64,000 nt of DNA, from contig NZ_MPSB01000008.1 in NCBI RefSeq assembly GCF_001981525.1, forward strand, positions 62,001 through 126,000. The letters are read 5' to 3'. The notes beneath the pieces were generated by a model. That model was not told the origin of the DNA. It saw only the letters and a list, made by a program, of their open reading frames with translations, and did no database searches. Below, one piece after another: positions 17,996-25,668 of the stretch. How positions within the stretch are numbered: position 1 is the first letter of the stretch; every line of letters starts with the position of its first letter. The DNA comes from Sphingomonas jeddahensis. Its GTDB lineage: Bacteria; Pseudomonadota; Alphaproteobacteria; Sphingomonadales; Sphingomonadaceae. Position numbers and translations under genes: made by a program.

Positions 17996-18181
17996 TCAGT
18001 GGATCGCGTTCTTCACCTTCTTGCCGGCCACCAGCCCCAGGATCAGCAGCACGACGAAGATCGCGATGGCAACAAAGAACAGGAACTTGGCGACGCCCAC
18101 AGACGCGCCGCCAACGCCGCCAAAGCCAAGCGCGCCCAGCACCAGCCCGACGACCAGAAAGATCAATGCCCATTTCGGCAT
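17996..18181 (-). CDS. DUF1328 (YtjA-type) small membrane protein
   Basis: 61 residues with two hydrophobic helices ([20 protein letters not shown] and [21 protein letters not shown]) and a basic end, the DUF1328 pattern. The start at 18181 lies 13 bases after the dps stop on the same strand, so dps and this gene form an operon. Members are often linked with envelope or general stress; molecular function is unknown. Confidence 0.82.
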   Translation of the reverse strand: MPKWALIFLVVGLVLGALGFGGVGGASVGVAKFLFFVAIAIFVVLLILGLVAGKKVKNAIH

Positions 18182-18194
18182 GACCGTGGCTCTC

Positions 18195-18707
18195 TTACGC
18201 CCGGCGGCTTGCTTCAAACAGGAACCAGGCGCGCTCCTCGGCTTGATCGGTCCACTCGTCCACGACGCCGCTAGTGGCATTGTCCTTGGCGTCCTCCGCC
18301 GCTTCTTTCACCGCGCGGAAGCTCTCCACCAGCTTCAGATTGTCGTCGCGCAACTCGGCCAGCATCTCCTCCGCCGACACAAAGTCGCGATCATTGTCGA
18401 CGATCGTCTGGCGGCGCGAAATGTCACCGATCGAGCGCAGCGTGACGTTGCCGGTCTTGCGCACCCGCTCTGCAATCGCGTCGGTCACGCCGAGGATCTG
18501 CGCCGCCTGTTCGTCGAGCATCAGGTGGTAATCGCGGAAGTGCGGGCCCGAAACATGCCAGTGGAAATTCTTGGTCTTGAGGTACAGCGCGTAGCAATCC
18601 GCCAGCGACGAATTCAGCGCATCGGCCACCGAGCGGGTATCGTTGCGCGGCAGGTCGGACGGGGTCTTCAGGTCGGGGGCGATGTCGGCCACGGTGGTGC
18701 GCTCCAT
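18195..18707 (-). CDS. dps: Dps-family ferritin-like DNA-protecting protein
   Basis: A 170-residue Dps protein that oxidises and stores iron and shields DNA in stress. The intersubunit ferroxidase site is visible as [22 protein letters not shown] (His, then Asp and Glu). Start chosen at 18707 ([12 protein letters not shown]): the upstream in-frame ATG at 18755 would lie inside the likely promoter. It heads a two-gene operon with DUF1328. Confidence 0.92.
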   Translation of the reverse strand: MERTTVADIAPDLKTPSDLPRNDTRSVADALNSSLADCYALYLKTKNFHWHVSGPHFRDYHLMLDEQAAQILGVTDAIAERVRKTGNVTLRSIGDISRRQTIVDNDRDFVSAEEMLAELRDDNLKLVESFRAVKEAAEDAKDNATSGVVDEWTDQAEERAWFLFEASRRA

Positions 18708-18728
18708 GATGTAGGGATTTGTTGCGGT

Positions 18729-18753
18729 AACGGATCGACCGCAGAATCGCTCC
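18729..18753 (-). promoter_or_regulatory. EcfG-like (general stress) promoter for dps
   Basis: On the minus strand GGAGC, 16 bases, CGTT, one mismatch from the alphaproteobacterial EcfG consensus GGAAC-N16/17-CGTT. It ends 21 bases before the dps start. Dps genes are common general-stress targets in this class. Confidence 0.4.
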
Positions 18754-18787
18754 ATCGGGAATCGCGATCACGGTAAGCGGGTCGGCC

Positions 18788-19354
18788 TCACACCAGTTGA
18801 AGCGCCCTCAGTCCCATGATGATGCCGACCAGCGTCAGCAGCACTGCCGTTCCGATGCGGATCGTCGGTTGCGGCAGGGCGAGCCACTGGCGTTCGCCGA
18901 GCAACGCGGCCGGCCCCGCCACCGCCAGCGCGCCGATCGTCCCCCCAACGGCGGCGAGCCAGGGCAGCTCGCTTCGCACTGCCAGTCCGACGACGACAAA
19001 TTGCATGCGATCGCCAAAGATCATGATGGCCAGCCCCAGCGCGCTGGTGCCGAACGCCCCGAGCCGCCACCCTTCCAACCGATCGGGCGAGCGCGATCGA
19101 AGCGTGGTGCTCAACCCCGCCAGCACCAGCGCCAGCGCGAGCAGCAACAGCCGCGCATTGGGCGTCATCATCGGCGCGATCAGCAAAGCAGCGACCACGC
19201 CGAGCGCATAATTGCCCGCCAAGGCCATGGCGGTGGCCGCGATCACCAGCCAGGGCCCGCGGAATCGATCGGCAAGGATCGCGGCAAGCCATGGCGTCTT
19301 GTCCCCCGCCTGGCAGATCGCGCCCAGCACCAGCGCGGCCATCAACGCATCCAT
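18788..19354 (-). CDS. TMEM165/GDT1 (UPF0016) family membrane protein
   Basis: 188 residues with six hydrophobic helices in two similar halves. The GDT1 hallmark appears as QAGDKTPW in the first half and FGDRMQF in the second; both diverge from the usual ExGDKS/T at the acidic position. Family members export Mn2+ or exchange Ca2+ with protons, so manganese handling is the likely role, with caution because of the altered motifs. Monocistronic. Confidence 0.75.
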   Translation of the reverse strand: MDALMAALVLGAICQAGDKTPWLAAILADRFRGPWLVIAATAMALAGNYALGVVAALLIAPMMTPNARLLLLALALVLAGLSTTLRSRSPDRLEGWRLGAFGTSALGLAIMIFGDRMQFVVVGLAVRSELPWLAAVGGTIGALAVAGPAALLGERQWLALPQPTIRIGTAVLLTLVGIIMGLRALQLV

Positions 19355-19535
19355 TCGCTCGACCTCCTCGCTGCGCTATGGCCGCGGAGCCTTGAAGACC
19401 ATGTTAAGCGCCGCGGCGTCGCGCGACTGCTGCGTCTTGACTTCACGGGCGCCATCCGCCAATGCCCGCCCGATGAAAGCGGCGCGCCCACGCTCGCCGC
19501 TCTTTTTTGTTTTCTAATCACAGGATTCGCGGGTC

Positions 19536-19703
19536 ATGGCCAAGCCGACCACCGTCAAGATCAAGCTCGTCAGCTCGGCCGATACCGGCTTCTTCTACGT
19601 CACCAAGAAGAACCCGCGCACCAAGACCGAGAAGCTGAGCTTCAACAAATATGATCCCGTCGTGCGCAAGCACGTCGAGTTCAAGGAAGCGAAGATCAAG
19701 TAA
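19536..19703 (+). CDS. rpmG: 50S ribosomal protein L33
   Basis: A 55-residue protein starting [19 protein letters not shown] and ending in Lys-rich sequence ([11 protein letters not shown]), clearly bacterial L33 of the type lacking the zinc-ribbon cysteines. It is preceded by an AT-rich tract (TTTTTTGTTTTCTAATCACAGG). TTGACT at 19437-19442 may be its -35 box. Stands alone between convergent or divergent genes. Confidence 0.95.
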   Translation: MAKPTTVKIKLVSSADTGFFYVTKKNPRTKTEKLSFNKYDPVVRKHVEFKEAKIK

Positions 19704-19745
19704 GGCTGATGCCTGCGTGCGCTTCAGCGTGCGCGGGCTCTCTTA

Positions 19746-20471
19746 CTACCAGCCGGTACGTGCCGCGCCCTGACGCCGCGTACCGCAGCTGACCGGGCCG
19801 CCGCCCGGTGCGCGCACCACACATGTCGCTGCGCCGCTGATCGTCACCTTGCCTAGCCCGGTGTTCGTCACCCGCGCGGTGTGGCGTGCATTCGCACGAG
19901 TCTCGCCTGGCCCGCCGAGCATCACGGTCAGATCGTTGACCGTCATTGCCGAGGCATCGATCATCCCGCTGCCGTCGGTGGTCAATTGCGAGCGATTGGC
20001 GCGCCCGCCCGCGGTCAGCGTGCCTGCGCCCAGTACCGACGCGCTGAACTGATCGGCCTCGACTCGCTCCACCGCCAGACTTCCCGAGCCAGCAACGGAA
20101 ATCGCCACCTGCTGCGAGGTCAATCGGTTGACGCTGACGCGAGCGCCGGCCGAAATCGCCAGCGCCGTGAGTCGCGGCGTGGACAGGGTGATCACCGGGG
20201 CTGTGGCATTGTCCTTTCGAAACGCCTCGCCCCATCCGCCCGAGCCAAGCCGCACCGTCAACGTCGTACCGTTTACCGCGATCGCCACTCGCTCGATCAA
20301 CTGGCGGTCGCCAGCCACCTTCGCGCGCGGCGACCCGCCAGTGACGATGCGCACCTCGAACGGGCCATCGACTCGCACCTTCTCAAAGCTGCCAACCGAG
20401 AACACGCGATCCGCCGCGACGGCCGGGACGGGTGCAAGCAGCAGGACGAGCGGCGCGAGGCGAACGATCAT
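19746..20471 (-). CDS. Exported GIN-domain (DUF2807) protein
   Basis: 241 residues with a signal peptide (MIVRLAPLVLLLAPVPAVAAD) and a DUF2807/GIN head domain: FSVGSFEKVRVDGPFEVRIVTG, then repeats such as VAGSGSLAVERVEADQFSASVLGAGTLTAGG typical of a right-handed beta helix. GTG at 20486 is an alternative start. It lies 51 bases after the lipoprotein paralogue at 20523-21245 in the same direction, so they are likely co-transcribed. Role unknown; envelope or adhesin-like function is a family-level guess. Confidence 0.78.
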   Translation of the reverse strand: MIVRLAPLVLLLAPVPAVAADRVFSVGSFEKVRVDGPFEVRIVTGGSPRAKVAGDRQLIERVAIAVNGTTLTVRLGSGGWGEAFRKDNATAPVITLSTPRLTALAISAGARVSVNRLTSQQVAISVAGSGSLAVERVEADQFSASVLGAGTLTAGGRANRSQLTTDGSGMIDASAMTVNDLTVMLGGPGETRANARHTARVTNTGLGKVTISGAATCVVRAPGGGPVSCGTRRQGAARTGW

Positions 20472-20522
20472 GCCCGCAAGCGTCACAGCATCCGCCGGGA
20501 CGGCGCAAGAGGCGAGTCGAGA

Positions 20523-21245
20523 TCAGCCGCCGCAGCGCACGTCGCCGCTGCCCATCTTGCTGATCTTGCAGCGTGCCTTGGGGCCGAGATCGACGTCGCC
20601 CGATCCCATCATCGATACGGACGCGTCGCCGTTGACCGCCGCACGCACGCTGCCCGATCCAGCGATGTCGACCTTCGCCTGCGACGCTCGCAGTCCGCCC
20701 GCGTCAACATCGCCCGATCCGGCGATCGACACGCCCAGCGACCCCGCCTCCCCGCTCGCGGCAGCACTGCCCGAGCCGGCGATCGATAGCTTAAGGGCTT
20801 CCACCGCCACGCGGCCGAGCATCAGATTGCCCGAGCCTGCAATGTCACCGTGGAAGCTGACGCCCTCAACACGATCGATCGACATGTTGCCGGAACCCGC
20901 CAGCCCCGCCGAAGCGATCCGCGGCATGGTGACATAGATTTTCGCGGCGCCCGAGTTCAGGTTGAACCCGCGTTCGCGACCGATGCGAAGTCGATCACCG
21001 TCACGTACGATCCGGATGCTTGCCAGCACCTTTTCGTCACCTTCGGCGCGAACCGAGAACCCCGAGCCGACCCGCACGTCCACGTCATCGGGCCCGCGCT
21101 GTTCCACCTTGGCAAAGTCGGCGACCGCATAGCTGCGCGACCCGCCCGAACCGCTTCCCGCCACGCCCGGCGCTTCGTCGTCGCCCGACCAACCGTTGCC
21201 GCACGCCGCAATCGGCAGCAGCAGCGCAAAAGCTAAGGCACGCAT
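20523..21245 (-). CDS. GIN-domain (DUF2807) lipoprotein
   Basis: 240 residues with a lipoprotein signal (MRALAFALLLPIAAC) and a GIN head domain followed by about seven turns built on AGSG/MGSGD: LAGSGNMSIDRVEG, IAGSGNLMLGRV, IAGSGSAAASGE, IAGSGDVDAGG, IAGSGSVRAAV, MMGSGDVDLG and KMGSGDVRCGG. This is a regular beta-helix. The ATG follows AGGAGGAGG, a very strong ribosome site. It is first in a pair with the paralogue downstream, and its promoter carries an operator-like inverted repeat. Confidence 0.82.
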   Translation of the reverse strand: MRALAFALLLPIAACGNGWSGDDEAPGVAGSGSGGSRSYAVADFAKVEQRGPDDVDVRVGSGFSVRAEGDEKVLASIRIVRDGDRLRIGRERGFNLNSGAAKIYVTMPRIASAGLAGSGNMSIDRVEGVSFHGDIAGSGNLMLGRVAVEALKLSIAGSGSAAASGEAGSLGVSIAGSGDVDAGGLRASQAKVDIAGSGSVRAAVNGDASVSMMGSGDVDLGPKARCKISKMGSGDVRCGG

Positions 21246-21259
21246 GGCATCCTCCTCCT

Positions 21260-21298
21260 GTGTATTGCCATACTAATACACTCGGAAGAGACCCGCAA
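21260..21298 (-). promoter_or_regulatory. Promoter and 22-bp operator upstream of the GIN-domain genes
   Basis: On the minus strand TTGCGG (21298-21293), 17 bases, TAGTAT (21275-21270). The -10 lies inside an inverted repeat GTGTATT-N8-AATACAC (21260-21281), which ends just before the AGGAGGAGG ribosome site. The site resembles one over the start of the GntR gene at 44.4 kb. Confidence 0.6.
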
Positions 21299-21323
21299 GC
21301 TTGGTCGCGTCGGCCATAACGAC

Positions 21324-21404
21324 GTCACCCCGGCCTTGAGCCGGGGTCCCGCTTAGTCCCTTCACCGGAAGGAAGCGGGACCCCGGATCAAGTCCGGGGT
21401 GACG
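21324..21404. repeat. Intergenic palindromic repeat, type B
   Basis: Starts GTCACCCCGGCCTTGAGCC and ends CAAGTCCGGGGTGACG, with inner arms GGGTCCCGCTT and AAGCGGGACCCC. Lies just beyond the carD stop. Confidence 0.8.
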
Positions 21405-21431
21405 ATCATGCTAGAGATTGAGGACCAGCGC

Positions 21432-21965
21432 TTACGCCGGCACCTTGTCCTTGTTGTAGATCGCGGCGGCAGCGCGGAGGATCTCCAGGATCTTTTCCTG
21501 AGCGGCCGGCTCGTCGATCTGCTCCATCGCGGCGAGTTCGCGCGCCAGACGGCTGCACGCACCCTCGAAGATCTGCCGCTCGGAATAGCTCTGCTCGGGC
21601 TGGTCGTCGGCGCGGAACAGATCACGGACCACTTCGGCGATCGACACCAGGTCGCCCGAATTGATCTTCGCCTCATACTCCTGCGCGCGGCGCGACCACA
21701 TGGTGCGCTTCACCTTGGGCTTGCCCTTCAGCGTTTCCATCGCCTCGCGCATCGTCTTGTCCGACGACAGCTTGCGCATGCCCACGCTCTCCGCCTTGTT
21801 GGTCGGCACGCGGAGCGTCATCTTTTCCTTTTCGAAGCGCAGCACGTAGAGCTCGAGCTGCATGCCGGCGATTTCCTGTTTCTGCAGCTCGATCACACGG
21901 CCAACGCCATGCTTCGGGTAAACAACATAATCACCGACATCGAAATGCAGCAGCTTGGCAGCCAT
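21432..21965 (-). CDS. carD: CarD family transcriptional regulator
   Basis: A 177-residue RNA-polymerase-binding regulator. The N-terminal Tudor-like RNAP-interaction domain reads LHFDVGDYVVYPKHGVGRVIELQKQEIAGMQLELYVL (shown in part), and the helical C-terminal domain contains KRTMWSRRAQEYEAKI, holding the tryptophan that wedges at the promoter bubble. CarD stabilises open complexes, notably at rRNA promoters. The upstream gap (21966-22287) contains an AT-rich TATATA at 22103-22108 and a half-repeat at 22234-22260. Confidence 0.93.
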   Translation of the reverse strand: MAAKLLHFDVGDYVVYPKHGVGRVIELQKQEIAGMQLELYVLRFEKEKMTLRVPTNKAESVGMRKLSSDKTMREAMETLKGKPKVKRTMWSRRAQEYEAKINSGDLVSIAEVVRDLFRADDQPEQSYSERQIFEGACSRLARELAAMEQIDEPAAQEKILEILRAAAAIYNKDKVPA

Positions 21966-22233
21966 AGGAACCGGATCCTCCGGGTTGGATCACGCCATCG
22001 GCACGACCGTGCGGACGATATCGCCCGCTGAGCCTGTTCATGGTGACGTGAAGGGTTAGCGACTCCAGCGGACGCGCGAGAACGATGCGTCCGTCACGGG
22101 CTTATATAGCAGCGTTGCAAGAATATTACCAGCGGCGATGTGTCAGCAGCGCTGGCGCTTTATGGTGGGTGAGCCGCGACGATCGCCGTCGCCAAGCGGG
22201 GGACGCATCGGCCCGAAACGTTTGCGGAACCTT

Positions 22234-22260
22234 GGACCCCGGATCAAGTCCGGGGTGACG
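22234..22260. repeat. Half palindromic repeat, type B
   Basis: GGACCCCGGATCAAGTCCGG, then GGTGACG: identical to the right half of the copies near 8.5 and 21.4 kb, without a left half. It lies 3' of fdxA. Confidence 0.65.
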
Positions 22261-22287
22261 AAGTTCGCGACATCAAACGCCGCCCGC

Positions 22288-22629
22288 TCAATCCCCGGTG
22301 CCGGGCTCCGGCGAGAAATATTTGTCGTACTTGCCTTCGACGCCCTTGTGCTCATCCGCGTCCGCCGGCGTCTGGTCCAGCTTGCGCGTCACATTGGGCC
22401 ATTGGCCCGAGAAGGTCGCGTTCAGCTCCAGCCACTGCTCCAACCCGCTCTCGGTATCGGGCAGGATCGCCTCGGCCGGGCATTCCGGCTCGCACACGCC
22501 GCAGTCGATGCACTCGCTAGGATTGATGACGAGCATGTTCTCGCCCTCATAGAAGCAGTCGACCGGGCAGACCTCGACGCAATCCATATATTTGCAACGG
22601 ATGCACGCGTCGGTGACGACATAGGTCAT
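22288..22629 (-). CDS. fdxA: 7Fe ferredoxin FdxA
   Basis: 113-residue seven-iron ferredoxin. The first cluster motif is [21 protein letters not shown] and the second is [12 protein letters not shown]; together they bind one [3Fe-4S] and one [4Fe-4S]. The C-terminal extension ([17 protein letters not shown]) is typical of alphaproteobacterial FdxA. Soluble electron carrier, often essential. It is downstream of the S4 protein gene on the same strand. Confidence 0.95.
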   Translation of the reverse strand: MTYVVTDACIRCKYMDCVEVCPVDCFYEGENMLVINPSECIDCGVCEPECPAEAILPDTESGLEQWLELNATFSGQWPNVTRKLDQTPADADEHKGVEGKYDKYFSPEPGTGD

Positions 22630-22695
22630 GGCCGGGAAAACTCCTCCATCGATCGGCAGACTGGGCGACGCAGCTAGGCGCGCGGCCTGCGGGCG

Positions 22696-22989
22696 TCAAT
22701 TGCCGGGGCTATTGTGCGATTCACTCTCGTTTGTCGCCCCGATTTGTAGTTCGGTGTAGCAAAGCTGCGCTTCTGGCGCCGGTCCGCGCCGCCTGGGCAG
22801 CGCCTCCACCCGCACCACGCGCACCGCGCCGGCCTTGGCGAAGGTCAGGATGTTGCCGACTCGCACCAGCGCATGCGCCCGGTCGATCACCCGCCCATCG
22901 AGCCGAAGCCGCCCCTCAGCCGCCATCACCTGCGCCACGTCGCGCGTCTTGGCGAGCCGCGTGAACCACAGATAGCGGTCCAGCCGCAT
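22696..22989 (-). CDS. S4-domain RNA-binding protein (HslR/Hsp15-like)
   Basis: 97 residues starting MRLDRYLWFTRLAKTRDVAQVM, an S4 RNA-binding domain with RLRLDGRVIDRAHALVRVGNILTF, like the ribosome-rescue heat-shock protein Hsp15. The ATG at 22989 follows GAGGGCGAG and lies ten bases after the stop of the SUV3-like helicase, so the two RNA genes are co-transcribed. Confidence 0.85.
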   Translation of the reverse strand: MRLDRYLWFTRLAKTRDVAQVMAAEGRLRLDGRVIDRAHALVRVGNILTFAKAGAVRVVRVEALPRRRGPAPEAQLCYTELQIGATNESESHNSPGN

Positions 22990-22999
22990 CGTCTCGCCC

Positions 23000-25462
23000 T
23001 CACCCAAGGCCAAGCTCCGCCAACGCGGCGAAGGCATTGTCCGGCCTCGGCGCCACCGCCTTGGCCGGCGGCCGCCCACGCCACGCCCAGCGCCCCTCGG
23101 GCAAGGGCCGGAAGCCCAGCTCGATCATCAGCCGGGCGATCGTCCCCGCCTCCAGACCCATCGACGTGGCAAGCGCGGGATCGGGCAAGAACGGCGCCCG
23201 TCCTTTTCGTGCATCATGAGCCGCCCGTGCGATCCGCTCGACCAGATCGATCCGCACCGCTTGCGCGCCGAGCGGCCGAAAACCGGCGGCCAGCGTCGCA
23301 CCCGGCGCCCCGCGCGCCAGCACCGCCGCGCCCTCACGCGCTGCCGCCGGCACGGTCTGCCCCGCCGCCGCCAGCAACGCCTCGCGCCACGGCCGCGCCC
23401 GCGCCTTCAGCAGCCGCGGATCGAACAGGTCAAGCGCGCCGATCGTCACCCCAGCCTTGCGCAGCGCCAACCGATCGGGCGGCGTCAGCGCCTCAACCGC
23501 GGCGCGCACGGCCAAGCGTTGCGCGATCCCGCCGCCACCCACGATCGCCCCTGCGACACTGCGCAGTGCCGGAGTCGCCGCCGGATCGCGCGCCATCTCG
23601 GCCAGCCGCGCGATCACCGGCAGCTGTGCGCCGATCGCATCGTCCACCCAGCGCTGCACCCGCTCGTTCGCCGCGCGGCGCAGCGGCGGATCGAGGCAGT
23701 CGAGCGCATCGTCCAGCGCCGCCACCGGCCGCCCGACCGACCGCCCGCGCGTGAGCCGCGCAACGGCATGGCCTTGCCACGTCACCACACCGCCGCTCGT
23801 CAGCGCAAAGGCGTCATTCTCTGCCAAGACCAGCGCATTGCCGCGCGCCGCACGCTCTTTCGCCAGCCTTTTCTCCGCAGTGGAGAGCAACAGCCGCTTG
23901 TCCGCCGCCCTTGCCTCGGCTGCGACAACGAAGCGGAATCCCTCGAGCCGCCCGATCGCATGCGTGTCGATCGTCACTTCGCCTTCCGCGCCGATCTCCA
24001 CCGGCAGCGCGCCCGCGCCCGCACCGATCTGCTTCATCAGCGCGCTGGTGCGCTTGTCGACGAAACGCTGCGTCAGGCTGGTGTGGAGCGCGTCGGACAG
24101 CCGCTCCTCCACCGCCTGGGTCCGCGCCTGCCAATGTGCCGGGTCCGCCAGCCAATCGCCGCGCTGGGCGATATAGGCCCAGGTGCGGATCGCCGACACG
24201 CGCCCGGCGATCGTCTCCACATCGCCATCCACCCGGTCGAGCCGCGCCACTTCGTCGGCGAACCACTGATGCGGCAGATAGCCGTCGGACAGATAACCAA
24301 ACACACGCGCCACGAACCGCGCATGCGGCTCCACCCCCAACTTCTGAAAATCGGGGATCCCGCACGTCGCCCACAGCCGCGCGACCTGCCCCTTGGCCCG
24401 CGCGCGGATCGCCGGATCCTCCGCCAGCCGCCGCAGCACGGCGAGATCAACCGACTCGGGCGCCGCCCGGAGAGTCTCGTGGCTCGGCGGCGCGGATAGC
24501 GACCCGATCAGCGCATCCACGCTCGACAGATCGGGGTCGCCCTCGCGCCAATACAGCCAGTCGAGCGTCGGAAAGCGATGCCCTTCGATCGCCAGCACTT
24601 CCTCCGGCAGGAACGCGTCCGGCCCTTCTTCGGAAACGCCGCCGAATGTGCCATCACGCTGGTGCCGCCCCGCGCGCCCGGCGATCTGGGCCATCTCCGC
24701 CACCGTCAGCCGCCGCCGTCGCTTGCCGTCGAACTTGTGCAGGCCCGCGAAAGCGACATGCGCCACGTCCATGTTGAGGCCCATGCCGATCGCATCCGTG
24801 GCGACGAGATAATCCACCTCGCCCGCCTGGAACATCGCCACCTGCGCGTTGCGGGTGCGTGGTGACAGCGCCCCCATCACCACTGCCGCCCCGCCACGCA
24901 ACCGCCGCAGCATCTCGGCGACGGCATAGACTTCCTCGGCGCTGAACGCGACGATCGCCGATCGCCGGGGCAAGCGGCTGATCTTCTTCGCGCCGGCATA
25001 GGAGAGGTCCGAAAACCGCGGCCGCTCCACGATCTCCACGCCCGGCACCAGCGACCGCACCACCGGCTTCAGCGCCGCCGAGCCGAGGATCATCGTTTCC
25101 TCCCGTCCGCGCGCATGAAGCAGCCGATCGGTGAAGACATGCCCGCGCTCGGCATCCGCGCCCAATTGCGCCTCGTCCAGCGCCACGAAGGCGACATCAC
25201 GATCCACCGGCATCGACTCAGCAGTGCACAGGAACCAGCGCGCGTCCTTGGGAACGATCCGCTCCTCCCCGGTGATCAGCGCCACCCGCTCCGGCCCCTT
25301 CATCGCCACGACGCGGTCGTACACCTCGCGCGCCAGCAAGCGCAGCGGAAAGCCGATCATGCCGCTGGAATGCGCCACCATCCGCTCGACGGCGAGGTGG
25401 GTCTTGCCGGTGTTGGTCGGCCCCAGAACCGCAGTGACGCGGCGGTTGTCATCGCGAGACAT
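23000..25462 (-). CDS. SUV3-like (mitochondrial-type) RNA/DNA helicase
   Basis: An 820-residue superfamily 2 helicase. Walker A is GPTNTGKTHLAVERM near residues 14-20, followed by GFPLRLLAREVYDRV, the DExH-type box FVALDEAQLGAD, ATDAIGMGLNMDVAHVAF, and QIAGRAGRHQRDGTFG (motif VI). This is the SUV3 arrangement; SUV3 works with RNA-degrading enzymes in mitochondria, and the alphaproteobacterial proteins are its bacterial relatives. The C-terminal 400 residues are less conserved. Start chosen at 25462 (MSRDDNRRVTAVLG); ATG 25522 adds 20 unconserved residues. RNA turnover is inferred from SUV3. Confidence 0.85.
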   Translation of the reverse strand: MSRDDNRRVTAVLGPTNTGKTHLAVERMVAHSSGMIGFPLRLLAREVYDRVVAMKGPERVALITGEERIVPKDARWFLCTAESMPVDRDVAFVALDEAQLGADAERGHVFTDRLLHARGREETMILGSAALKPVVRSLVPGVEIVERPRFSDLSYAGAKKISRLPRRSAIVAFSAEEVYAVAEMLRRLRGGAAVVMGALSPRTRNAQVAMFQAGEVDYLVATDAIGMGLNMDVAHVAFAGLHKFDGKRRRRLTVAEMAQIAGRAGRHQRDGTFGGVSEEGPDAFLPEEVLAIEGHRFPTLDWLYWREGDPDLSSVDALIGSLSAPPSHETLRAAPESVDLAVLRRLAEDPAIRARAKGQVARLWATCGIPDFQKLGVEPHARFVARVFGYLSDGYLPHQWFADEVARLDRVDGDVETIAGRVSAIRTWAYIAQRGDWLADPAHWQARTQAVEERLSDALHTSLTQRFVDKRTSALMKQIGAGAGALPVEIGAEGEVTIDTHAIGRLEGFRFVVAAEARAADKRLLLSTAEKRLAKERAARGNALVLAENDAFALTSGGVVTWQGHAVARLTRGRSVGRPVAALDDALDCLDPPLRRAANERVQRWVDDAIGAQLPVIARLAEMARDPAATPALRSVAGAIVGGGGIAQRLAVRAAVEALTPPDRLALRKAGVTIGALDLFDPRLLKARARPWREALLAAAGQTVPAAAREGAAVLARGAPGATLAAGFRPLGAQAVRIDLVERIARAAHDARKGRAPFLPDPALATSMGLEAGTIARLMIELGFRPLPEGRWAWRGRPPAKAVAPRPDNAFAALAELGLG

Positions 25463-25668
25463 GATTGGCTGAACATCGGGCCCAACCGCCCCCAAATCAA
25501 CAGCTTGAATCAACCCTTCCAATTCACCGCATCAGCCGAACGGCTCATCGAAAGCCGAGTCATTGAAGCGCCGGGTTAATTTGACTTTAGCACCTTGCCC
25601 CCACAACGCTCCCACCTGCGCCGGGGGTGGTCGGCGACGTTGATGCGTTTGGGGGCGCTTCTCTCGCC

